From positions 992,001-1,056,000 of the forward strand of contig NZ_QMIK01000001.1 in the NCBI RefSeq assembly GCF_003316845.1: a stretch of DNA of 64,000 nucleotides, read 5' to 3'. Position 1 is the stretch's first letter, and each line of letters opens with the position of its first letter. The DNA comes from Cognataquiflexum aquatile (GTDB lineage Bacteria; Bacteroidota; Bacteroidia; Cytophagales; Cyclobacteriaceae). Below, piece by piece: positions 16,743-23,944 of this stretch. Made by a program: the position numbers and the translations under genes. The notes under the pieces are model-generated. The model was not told where the DNA came from. It was given only the letters and a program-made list of their open reading frames with translations, and did no database searches.

Positions 16743-17035
16743 ACAATCAGGATTTCAAAAAAAGATGCAAGATTCAAGACAAAAATAGACTCAAGATATT
16801 AGATACAAGATCCAAGACTTGATTCAAAAAAGACACAAGACTTGATTTCCCAACAACAATTAAAACCACTAGAACAATTACAACAACTAGAACAATTACA
16901 ACAATTGCAACCTTCCCAACCCGACAACCTGACAACGCGCAGCAGACAACAAAAAAAGACACAAGATGCAAGACTTGATTCCCCATCAACATTGAGAACT
17001 CGACAACGCGAAGCAGACAACAATTACAACTTTTT
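16743..17035. repeat. Dispersed A/C-rich repeat region, copy 1
   Basis: Composed of imperfect repeats of words such as CAAGATTCAAGAC, AACAATTACAACAACTAGAAC and ACAACGCGCAGCAGACAAC. The ACGCG-(C/A/T)AGCAGACAAC core recurs at about 16935, 16999, 18443 and 18862. Frames that are open here merely translate the repeat and are not genes. Nothing else is seen up to the Crp-like gene at 17319. Confidence 0.6.
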
Positions 17036-17318
17036 CAACTCAATAAAACCCAGCATACTCAAAATATGGAAATTTTTCCTGCCTGTAGGCAGTTTTTTAG
17101 GTATACGTGTTAATTTTTCGTAAATAAACTTGCAGTTATCATAAAGATCTGATTAAATTAACTATCATAATAAGAGTACTAACTCCATGAAAATGGAAAA
17201 TGGGACAGAAACAACCTTCAGATAACCCAATAGGCAGATTTCTGTAAAAATCTTGGACGTTTCATTCTTGCAACGGTCCAATGTAATCAGCGGTAAAGTA
17301 ATTTTTTAACACAACTTT

Positions 17319-17885
17319 ATGGAATCACAGAAAATGGGGAAAGGGACCATCATCTCGCAGGCACCCATTCCGATCGAAGAGTACATGGAGCTATTGCCTT
17401 ATTTCAATGTCAAAAGCTACCGCAAAAATGAAATTTTAAAAGGATACCATGAGGTCGAAATCCATAGAAGATACCTCATCTCAGGTACCTTGGCCATGTT
17501 CGAGAAGCAACAGGAAACAAGGATTTGCAGGAGAATATACAGCAAATCTTGTTTGGTTTGCGATTTCGAATCTTATGCAAATGAGCGTCTGACAGACTTT
17601 TCCATAATGGCTTATACAGACTGTTTGGTCTGCGAAATCCCCAAAGAACTTGATGCAGCAATTTTGGAATCACCACCCACAATCATCAAATTGATTTTGA
17701 GATTAAGCCATCAGGTGGTAGTGCAGAATTTGGAATGGACAAGCATACTGTGGTTGTCCCCCAAAGCAAGGTACAGGAGATTACACCAAATCTGTCCCGA
17801 CTTTGCATTGATCAAAATCAAAGATATCTGCGGCATCCTTAACCTACCCGAAAGAACCCTTCATCGCCTAAGAGGAAAAAGCTAA
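17319..17885 (+). CDS. Crp/Fnr-like transcription regulator
   Basis: 188 residues, the size of compact Bacteroidota Crp/Fnr relatives. An N-terminal cNMP-binding-type beta barrel (residues 20-125, with LKGYHEVEIHRRYLISGTL) is followed by a dimer helix and a C-terminal HTH (IKIKDICGILNLPERTLHRLRG) for DNA binding. The phosphate-binding cassette of true cAMP receptors is not evident, so the ligand is unknown. It precedes the small 63-aa gene and the phage-like module at 19.6-21 kb; the same genes in this order suggest a functional unit. RGKS is the extreme C-terminus, so the HTH ends the protein. Confidence 0.75.
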   Translation: MESQKMGKGTIISQAPIPIEEYMELLPYFNVKSYRKNEILKGYHEVEIHRRYLISGTLAMFEKQQETRICRRIYSKSCLVCDFESYANERLTDFSIMAYTDCLVCEIPKELDAAILESPPTIIKLILRLSHQVVVQNLEWTSILWLSPKARYRRLHQICPDFALIKIKDICGILNLPERTLHRLRGKS

Positions 17886-17985
17886 CTCCCCCAACCTTCT
17901 TCATTAAAATCCAATTTCCCTTTCCATCTCCAAATGGCCCGATACCCCCATGCCTTTTTAAAAAATTCCCACTAACCAAATACTT

Positions 17986-18081
17986 GTACTGAGCGAAGTC
18001 GAAGTACCCGTTCTGAGCGCAGTCGAAGTACCCGTACTGAGCGCAGTCGAAGTACCCGTACTGAGCGAAGTCGAAGTAACC
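17986..18081. repeat. 24-bp tandem repeat, four units
   Basis: Four adjoining 24-base units with the core CTGAGCG(A/C)AGTCGAAGTA, differing at one to three positions. A fifth isolated unit lies at about 18163-18186. The rest of the 311-bp gap (17886-18196) is low complexity, with repeated TTTTACCTCTAACC words and no coding frame. Confidence 0.85.
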
Positions 18082-18196
18082 ATTAACCCAATAACGAAAT
18101 AACCATTACCCTTTTACCTCTAACCTTTTACCTCTAACCATTAACCCATTAACCAAATACTCGTACTGAGCGAAGTCGAAGTAACCAAAAACCACC

Positions 18197-18388
18197 ATGT
18201 TAAAAAAACGATGTGTCATATACCCAAAAGATGTCCAACTCATCACCGGCAAAAGTGAACGTTATGGGCAGGAGCTTTTGACCAAAATCAGGGAACATTA
18301 TAACAAACAGCCCCATCAGTTCATTACCATCGAGGAGTTCTGTGCCTTCTCCGGTATCCCTCTCCGGGATATCGAGAATTACCTTTGA
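18197..18388 (+). CDS. 63-aa putative DNA-binding protein
   Basis: 63 residues starting MLKKRCVIYPKDVQLITGKS. YPKDVQLITGKSERYGQELL and FITIEEFCAFSGIPLRDIEN look like two short helical helix-turn-helix-like elements. Proteins of this type occur widely in Bacteroidota near Crp-like genes, as I recall from general knowledge, but no function is known. It is flanked by repeats on both sides, which is unusual for a gene with intact codons. Confidence 0.6.
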   Translation: MLKKRCVIYPKDVQLITGKSERYGQELLTKIREHYNKQPHQFITIEEFCAFSGIPLRDIENYL

Positions 18389-18404
18389 ATTTAAAAAGTC
18401 TTTA

Positions 18405-18570
18405 TACCCAAGACCTGACTCCACGACAACTTTGAGAACTTGAAAACGCGTAGCAGACAACCAAAAAAGACTCAAGATGCAAGACAAAAGATCCAAGACT
18501 TGATTCGAAAAAGACACAAGATTCAAGACGCAAGACATAAAACTTGATTCCCAAACAACAATTACAACCA
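18405..18570. repeat. Dispersed A/C-rich repeat region, copy 2
   Basis: Same family as 16743-17035. CAAGATGCAAGAC, AGATCCAAGACTTGATTC and AACGCGTAGCAGACAAC words recur, in the same order as in copy 1 over more than 100 bases. A shorter third copy with the GCGCAGCAGACAAC core lies at about 18770-18930. Confidence 0.6.
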
Positions 18571-19474
18571 AACTTAACAACCTTCCCCCTCTATGTTTTC
18601 TATGTTTCTATATGGTAAAAAATCTGTGAAAATCTTGTTCATCTGTGGTTAAATTCTCCAACCCTGTTTTGGCGGAAACCTATCATCCCAATCACCCATT
18701 AAATTAGCCAAAACCAAACCAAACTCATTTCACATTTTTCTATAAACATGCCACCCCTTCGGGGTTATTCAACCCGACAACAATTACAACAAAAAAAGAG
18801 AGATCCTTCACCTCCGCAGGCTACGGTTCAGGATGACGGTCTCCAACCTGACAACCTGACAACGCGCAGCAGACAACCAGACAACCATTACAACCACTAC
18901 AACAATTGCAACTTTCTCCTCCTCCCTCCTCCCTCCCATCCAAATTCTATAAAAAATTCAACACCCGCTACCTTAGAATAAATCTATTTTTTTAAAAATA
19001 ATCATATTTATTTTCTAAAAAACCCCTATTTACCCCTACTTTCCCCTATACTTCCCCTAACCCTCTCCTGGGGACCCGTTATACCCTCCCCCACCATTCG
19101 TTAACTTTTGACCAATTTCCAAGAAACCATATAATTATTCCAATATTTTTTAGACTTGTACTTTTCCAAGAACAAAATATTGGCTCATGATGATTAAAAA
19201 TCCCCAATCTTAATTGATTTAACACACATCACTATGACTGTCTTATGATCTCTGATCACTGAAAGTATAAACTTCTACAGTTTACTGCGCCTGTTTACTG
19301 AAAACTATTCACTGCCTGCTGAAAACTGCCCACTGTTTACTGCGACAGCCCACTGCTACTGCCTACTGCTAAAGACTAATTCAATACATACACGGAAACC
19401 GCTGTGGACTATCGACCATGGACTGTGGACTTTTTGACCAAAAACCAGGGACTGTGGACATATTTATACAAAAC
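18571..19474. other. Long non-coding repeat-rich gap
   Basis: Over 900 bases without a convincing gene. It contains a third copy of the dispersed repeat (18770-18930), a C-rich stretch (about 19020-19090), a run of imperfect CACTG/TACTG repeats at about 19270-19370, and a GGACTATCGACC-type element at 19403-19432. Open frames crossing this zone are composed of repeats. Confidence 0.5.
19403..19432. repeat. Dispersed TGGACTATCGACC-type element, copy 1
   Basis: A short element made of repeated GGAC/GACC words: TGGACTATCGACC followed by ATGGACTGTGGAC. Related copies lie at 26154-26181, 36293-36323 and 63221-63240, all intergenic. Confidence 0.5.
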
Positions 19475-19553
19475 CCGCAGAATCCGCAGAATCCGCAGAA
19501 TCCGCAGAAACGGTACTTTTCCGCAATATCCGCAATATCCGCAGGATCCGCAG
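19475..19553. repeat. 9-bp tandem repeats, two arrays
   Basis: 19475-19510 holds four units of CCGCAGAAT (the last ends in AAA). After ten bases, 19521-19553 holds CCGCAATAT twice and a CCGCAGGAT unit. The arrays end 66 bases before the start of the interrupted gene at 19619. Confidence 0.85.
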
Positions 19554-19618
19554 ATTGTTTTTTATTCCACCACCGGCCTCCCCACATTTGACCATGTTTC
19601 ACTTAAACCGCATGAAAA

Positions 19619-20365
19619 ATGGCAAAGCAGACAAGTATCATCACACTCAACGGTAACGTAGGCGGATTGTCCTTCTACAAAACCAAGGACGGCCACATGG
19701 CCAGAGAAAAAGGAGGCGTCTCCAAAGACAGGATCATGAACGATCCCAAATACGCACGGACCAGGGAAAACCTGAAGGAATTCACAGAGAATATCAGGAC
19801 TGTCAAATTGGTCCAGGATACCATCAGACCGGCCATCATCAGGATTGCAGATCCCCAACTTTACCAAAGGTTGGTCAGGCAGATGATGAAAGTGCTCAGA
19901 ACCGACCCGGTCAATGGAAGAGGTTTAAGGATTGTCGCAGAAGGGGATTGGAACCTGCTCAAAGGTTTTGAACTCAATGGGAATGCAATTTTGTCCGGCA
20001 CCTTGAGGACTGAATTCACGGTAACAGATACACCCACCGATTGGACCTGTTCTGTTCCGTCCTTTCTTCCGGCTGACTACCTCGTGATCCCATAGGGTGC
20101 GACCCATTTCAGGCTGATGGCTGCCGGGGCATCTTTCGACCTGACCACAGGGACTAAGAACTTTATCCTTGAAGCCGGTACGGACAATCCGATCGAACAG
20201 GTAACCGCTCCAATTACATTCACAATCCCTAAAGCAGGATTGCCGGAGGCAAACAAGCTGTTCATCTTCGGGATTGAATTCCTTCAGATCGTCAATGGAC
20301 AGCAATACGCCATGAACAACGGGGCACACAATGCCGCGGCATTCATCACAGTAGAAAAAGTTTAA
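19619..20365 (+). pseudogene. Phage-like protein interrupted by an in-frame amber codon
   Basis: A single frame of 249 codons contains one TAG at 20093-20095. Upstream, 158 residues begin MAKQTSIITLNGNVGGLSFYK, a start widely seen in Bacteroidota proteins of phage-like modules. Downstream the same frame stays open for 89 codons (GATHFRLMAAGASFDL onward) to the normal stop at 20363. The reading is coherent on both sides, so the stop is a nonsense mutation or a sequencing error. The 158-aa product may still be made. DUF5675 and holin-like genes follow within 5 bases. Function unknown. Confidence 0.7.
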
Positions 20366-20369
20366 GGTC

Positions 20370-20810
20370 ATGAAGCTGCTTTTGAAAAGGGAGTATAGCA
20401 AGCACCTTACCAAAGGATCACTGTCCTTAGAAGGAAAGCTGCTTTGCAAAACCCTTGAACCGTCGACGATGTCAATGCCCAATCCATGTGCAGAAGGTCT
20501 GTACAGATTGGCTTACGATTACGACGATGACAGAGGTTGGTACCTATATCTTGAAGCGGATGGAAGACGCATTGAGATCAGGGCTAAATCGGTAACAGAT
20601 ACCACGGACATTATTATCCCGGTCACCTGTTTCAAAAAAGGCATACCCATGTTCACCCAACTTGCATGTAGAAAGCTGAAAGACAAGCTGCTGCAATGCA
20701 TGCAAGAAGGGGACGAGGTATGGCTGGATATCTACAGTGAGTTCAAACCCTCAAACAAAAGACGATGGAAATTGAATCCGCAGAATACCTTGCAGGGGCA
20801 GGAGGCGTAA
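20370..20810 (+). CDS. DUF5675-type small protein
   Basis: 146 residues, beta-rich, starting MKLLLKREYSKHLTKGSLSL. The pattern of the N-terminus (L.R.Y...T.G.L...G...C.TLE) and the conserved E(G)xYxLxYD-like segment match the DUF5675 family, found in phage-derived and type VI-like contexts. It starts five bases after the interrupted gene and overlaps the next gene by 46 bases, so it belongs to one transcriptional unit. Biochemical role unknown; I am confident of the family only moderately. Confidence 0.65.
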   Translation: MKLLLKREYSKHLTKGSLSLEGKLLCKTLEPSTMSMPNPCAEGLYRLAYDYDDDRGWYLYLEADGRRIEIRAKSVTDTTDIIIPVTCFKKGIPMFTQLACRKLKDKLLQCMQEGDEVWLDIYSEFKPSNKRRWKLNPQNTLQGQEA

Positions 20811-20995
20811 TTTCATTGATGCTTTCGATCATCGCCTACCTGTTGAAGTTCCTCCTGCAGGACTTCAGGGCACTGCAGCAAAACCTCCATGAGGTGCAGA
20901 CCAGGTACCAGTTGATGGAAGTGGCCATGCAGGCCATGTCCAAAGAACTGAGTGCCCTCAGGCTGCAGCTGCAGAAGAAAGCTCCTCCGGTCTAG
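20765..20995 (+). CDS. Small holin-like membrane protein
   Basis: 76 residues: one hydrophobic segment (about 11-31, GAGGVISLMLSIIAYLLKFLL) followed by an amphipathic helix rich in Gln/Leu (QALRLQLQKK at the end). This single-span plus coiled-coil layout is typical of the last small gene of phage-like modules. It overlaps the preceding gene by 46 bases in another frame, and a terminator follows at 21021. A lysis role is speculation. Confidence 0.5.
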   Translation: MEIESAEYLAGAGGVISLMLSIIAYLLKFLLQDFRALQQNLHEVQTRYQLMEVAMQAMSKELSALRLQLQKKAPPV

Positions 20996-21020
20996 GAAAG
21001 GCCTAAGTAACCCTTTGGCC

Positions 21021-21057
21021 AATCATCCCTGTCTTGTTGAGATGGGGATGATTTTTT
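21021..21057 (+). terminator. Intrinsic terminator of the phage-like module
   Basis: AATCATCCC (21021-21029) pairs with GGGATGATT (21045-21053); a T run continues to 21057. It lies 25 bases after the stop of the holin-like gene. Confidence 0.8.
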
Positions 21058-21406
21058 CTCCCAATTCCATTTTTACACCAAAACGGCCTTCAACATTTAA
21101 AAGAAATTAGCTTTTCACCAAAGTGTGTGTTTTATTGAGGGCAGAGATCCTTAATACTCTCTTAGTTTGACCTACATTATCATCCAATCATAAGCCGATA
21201 ATTTTTATTTTGAAATACCCATCATTTCTGTTTTTAAAATCAATTTAATGATTACTTTTGAGCCTTCGAACCAAAAGCAGGTTCGGAATCCAAAGTCATA
21301 AGTGATTAAGGGAATATTTTGAAAATACAAAGCTCTATGATTCAATGTGTTAGATTTTGAAAATCATTTCTTAATCAGACAATTGAAACAAAGGCAGAAA
21401 TTAGAT
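21058..21406. other. AT-rich gap before the tRNA genes
   Basis: No open frame of note. One small inverted repeat is visible (CGAACC with GGTTCG around 21271-21286) without a T run. The promoter of the tRNA pair should lie in the last 80 bases, but I cannot pick a clear box. Confidence 0.3.
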
Positions 21407-21480
21407 CGGGGTGTAGCGTAGCCCGGTATCGCGCCACATTTGGGATGTGGAGGTCGTAGGTTCGAATCCTGCCACCCCGA
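21407..21480 (+). tRNA. tRNA-Pro (TGG)
   Basis: 74-base cloverleaf. The acceptor stem is CGGGGTG with CACCCCG, with discriminator A at 21480. The anticodon loop TTTGGGA reads TGG. The T arm contains GGTTCGAATCC. No CCA is encoded, as usual in this phylum. Confidence 0.95.
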
Positions 21481-21495
21481 CTTATTAGTATTGAT

Positions 21496-21577
21496 GCGCA
21501 CGTGGCGAAATTGGTAGACGCACTGCTTTCAGGTGGCAGCGCCCTTGGGTGTGGAAGTTCGAGTCTTCTCGTGCGCA
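21496..21577 (+). tRNA. tRNA-Leu (CAG)
   Basis: 82 bases with the long variable arm of leucine tRNAs. The acceptor GCGCACG pairs with CGTGCGC; the anticodon stem is CTGCT with GGCAG and the loop TTCAGGT, giving anticodon CAG. It lies 15 bases after tRNA-Pro, so both are one transcript. Confidence 0.93.
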
Positions 21578-21580
21578 CAA

Positions 21581-21618
21581 AAGCAAAAAAGAGGCCCTCA
21601 AGCCTCTTTTTTGCTTTT
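21581..21618. terminator. Bidirectional terminator between tRNA-Leu and the AI-2E permease
   Basis: AAGCAAAAAAGAGGC (21581-21595) pairs with GCCTCTTTTTTGCTT (21602-21616). It begins just after tRNA-Leu and overlaps the 3' end of the leftward permease gene, so it can stop both. Confidence 0.85.
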
Positions 21619-22689
21619 TATCTTTCTTAAGAAAATCTTCCAAAAATTTTCATTTTTTTCATTCACCGGAAATTTATCCCCCAACAGATAGCCATATGGC
21701 GCCAAAGAAGGAATCCTGTCGAAAGTGATTTTTAAAACTCCCATCAAAGGAATAAACAAAATCATCCCGGAGACCCCCCATAAACTCCCCCCGATCAAAA
21801 TGGCCAAAATCACTACCATGGTGTTGACATTGACTTTGGACCCCACTATCAAGGGCGTGATCAGATTGTTTTCAGTCAGCTGGATAATCCAAAGTATAAA
21901 CATGGTGAAAAACGGATAAAAGAGGCTGTCTGTCGTCAACAACACATAAACCACGACCAAGAAAGAACTGATAATCACCCCGACATAAGGAATCAGGTTC
22001 ATCACTGCGATCAATACAGCAAACAGCACATAGTATTTGATCCCGATAAAGTAAAAAAACACACCTGACATCACTGATACAATTCCGGTCACAATCGTCA
22101 TCCCTACCAGATAGGACTGTATGACTTTTCCCGAATCATCAATCCAGACCAAAATGGAATTGTTGTCGTCCCCAGAGATTTTATTGAGAAACTCCCTAAA
22201 AAAATCAGTGTAATACAGCATCAAAAAAATGAATAAAGGAACAATTCCTGCCAAAGTCAGCGATTTTCCGGCTCCCAAAAGCGTGGCATTCAGGTTTTCG
22301 GGAGTAATAAAACTACTGATTTCCGGCATTGCGGTACCATCCAAACCAACCATTCCACCCAAGTCTATAAAATAGGCGGAGATTTTTTTATGGAAAGATT
22401 CGCTGATTTGAGGAATATCCAAAATCAGACTCAGCACCTGATTGATCAATGTGTAAAAAACAAAGAGCGCAATGGCTGATAACAGAATGAGGGTCAGGGC
22501 AATAGCAAGTCCACGGGGCAGTCTTTTCTTTTCAAACCAATTTGAGATAGGATAAAGGGAAAAAGCAAAGAAAATGCCCCATACGATCGGGACGATGATA
22601 AATGATCCTACTTTCATTATCCAAAACACAATCACAATGATGATCAGGATATAAGCTGTTTTCTGGATTCGGGCCAATGAAGCTGCCAT
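21598..22689 (-). CDS. AI-2E family permease (PerM/YdiK-like)
   Basis: 363 residues with about eight membrane helices, the usual size of the family. N-terminal helix pairs (IIIVIVFWIMKVGSFIIVPI and LAIALTLILLSAIALFVFY) are followed by a large loop and a C-terminal part that contains the conserved PYVG and TENNLITPLIVG segments. Family members are named after autoinducer-2 export, but many do other things, so the substrate is unknown. A second paralog lies at 56407. The gene ends in the shared terminator with tRNA-Leu. Confidence 0.85.
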   Translation of the reverse strand: MAASLARIQKTAYILIIIVIVFWIMKVGSFIIVPIVWGIFFAFSLYPISNWFEKKRLPRGLAIALTLILLSAIALFVFYTLINQVLSLILDIPQISESFHKKISAYFIDLGGMVGLDGTAMPEISSFITPENLNATLLGAGKSLTLAGIVPLFIFLMLYYTDFFREFLNKISGDDNNSILVWIDDSGKVIQSYLVGMTIVTGIVSVMSGVFFYFIGIKYYVLFAVLIAVMNLIPYVGVIISSFLVVVYVLLTTDSLFYPFFTMFILWIIQLTENNLITPLIVGSKVNVNTMVVILAILIGGSLWGVSGMILFIPLMGVLKITFDRIPSLAPYGYLLGDKFPVNEKNENFWKIFLRKIKSKKEA

Positions 22690-22745
22690 TTTTGGGGATT
22701 TTGATTCAAGTTAAAAATTTTACAACTCAATAATATCAACTGCCA

Positions 22746-23501
22746 TCAAATAATAAACAGACCTCCGTCTTCCAGGACTTCCTGGTATTTATCCTGATTA
22801 AACTTATATAGATAAGGTGATTTATGGGCCGTTCCTTTCTTCACCTCATTGAGTTTGATGACAATCCCCGAATGGAGGATTTTCTTCTGAAAATTTCGGG
22901 GATCAATTTTTCTTCCCAAAATGGCCTCATACATCCTCATCATGGCCGGCATGGTGAATTTCTCGGGGAGCAGGTTATAGCCCACAGGCTGGTAGCTGAG
23001 CTCCAACCTCAAAGAATGCAATGCCTTTTTCAAAATCTCATTGTGGTCAAACAACAATTCGGGAACAACTTCCAAATCCCACCATTTGCATTCTTCTGTA
23101 AACTCATCGGGATTGGGAAAAACCGCGGCATAATCCACCAAAGCATAATACCCAATGGAAATGGCCCTTTCATACCATGATTTTGGATCAATAACATGGG
23201 AAAGCCGGTCAGAAACCTTTTGGCTATCGTACCGTTCGGTTTTCCCAAAGGTGTAAAACTGCCTCAAAAAAATGTGGTCCAAACCCGTCCTTTCCTGCAA
23301 AATCCGAATGGCAGCATCATCGATATCCTCACTTTGCCGAATCAATCCCCCCGGAAGACTCCAATATTCGGTCCCTTTCCACTTCAATAAAAGCACCTTC
23401 AAAGTTCCATCATGAAATCCAAAAATGACACAATCCAAAGACAGTTGGGGAAAAACTTCCATGTTTTCAAAGTCCCGGTTGCTTGCTCTTAATTTTGCCA
23501 T
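22746..23501 (-). CDS. NrtR/AraR-type Nudix-domain transcription regulator
   Basis: 251 residues. An N-terminal Nudix domain (DCVIFGFHDGTLKVLLLKWKG; WSLPGGLIRQSEDIDDAAI) is followed by a C-terminal winged helix (near 175-250). The Nudix box reads G-x5-E-x7-R-I-L-Q-E-R-T-G-L, so two of the catalytic glutamates of the consensus REUxEExGU are replaced (Ile and Arg). That fits a ligand-sensing regulator without hydrolase activity, as in the NrtR and AraR groups of Bacteroidota. No arabinose or NAD genes are adjacent, so the regulon is unknown. Overall confidence in the family is high. Confidence 0.8.
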   Translation of the reverse strand: MAKLRASNRDFENMEVFPQLSLDCVIFGFHDGTLKVLLLKWKGTEYWSLPGGLIRQSEDIDDAAIRILQERTGLDHIFLRQFYTFGKTERYDSQKVSDRLSHVIDPKSWYERAISIGYYALVDYAAVFPNPDEFTEECKWWDLEVVPELLFDHNEILKKALHSLRLELSYQPVGYNLLPEKFTMPAMMRMYEAILGRKIDPRNFQKKILHSGIVIKLNEVKKGTAHKSPYLYKFNQDKYQEVLEDGGLFII

Positions 23502-23554
23502 ACCATTATTTTATTCATCATGTACAATTTACACATTGATTTGATTTATTTTTC

Positions 23555-23562
23555 TATATTTG
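23555..23562 (+). promoter_or_regulatory. Bacteroidota -7 promoter box, no gene behind it
   Basis: TATATTTG fits TAnnTTTG exactly; an ATTG lies 17 bases upstream (23534-23537), in the position of the -33 element. It points into a stretch without a reading frame that ends in a strong terminator. Confidence 0.4.
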
Positions 23563-23568
23563 AAAACC

Positions 23569-23751
23569 AAGTATTACATTTGAGATCAAATGAATTTCCG
23601 ATCTGAATTTTAACTTGGACTACATCGAAAAATTCATTCCTTAGTATAAGACAAACGCCATTACGACTATAGATTTTAAGATAATTAAGCCAAATTGAAC
23701 TTAAACCTAGTAAAATCCTCCCGATGATTCGTTGGGAGGATTTTTGTTTTT
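23569..23751 (+). ncRNA. Candidate small RNA
   Basis: Between the promoter-like TATATTTG at 23555 and a terminator hairpin at 23712-23744 lie about 180 bases without a credible coding frame on either strand. The layout (promoter, short non-coding body, terminator) is that of a bacterial small RNA. The start is inferred as about seven bases after the box. The region is otherwise AT-rich. Confidence 0.3.
23712..23751 (+). terminator. Strong intrinsic terminator in the NrtR-M28 gap
   Basis: AAAATCCTCCC (23712-23722) pairs with GGGAGGATTTT (23734-23744), followed by a T-rich tract. There is no protein gene ending upstream on this strand. The gap 23502-23944 otherwise holds CCTACTTCCC repeats at about 23793-23848. 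Confidence 0.7.
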
Positions 23752-23906
23752 TTACCTTTTCCTGTTTCCGGCAGGTACTGCCATATTCCAAGCTCCCTAC
23801 TTCCCAACCTCCATACCTCCCTACTTCCCTACTTCCCTACTTCCCAGCAATAAAACCAATTTTCAACCTTTCAACATTTATAAGCAATTTCAATTTGGGG
23901 TTTGGA

Positions 23907-23914
23907 TATATTTG
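23907..23914 (+). promoter_or_regulatory. -7 promoter box of the M28 peptidase
   Basis: TATATTTG, an exact match to the Bacteroidota -7 element TAnnTTTG, 31 bases upstream of the peptidase start. The -33 element is not clear. Confidence 0.5.
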
Positions 23915-23944
23915 CGGACAGGTGATTTCCAAAAAATTAATTCT

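Noticed and set aside
16842-17123. Rightward 93-residue Gln-rich frame
   Set aside because: The frame only translates the A/C-rich repeat; the same repeat elsewhere is broken by stops.
17986-18081. CRISPR array
   Set aside because: The units are adjacent with no spacers between them, and no cas gene is in the window.
19404-19661. Rightward 85-residue frame rich in Arg/Ile
   Set aside because: Encoded by the 9-bp tandem repeat; it overlaps the start of the real gene at 19619.
17319-20995. Intact prophage
   Set aside because: No integrase, capsid, tail or terminase gene is present; only a few small phage-like genes.
23732-23944. Longer start of the M28 peptidase
   Set aside because: It would translate a terminator and CCTACTTCCC repeats; the ATG at 23945 gives a normal signal peptide and follows an exact -7 box.
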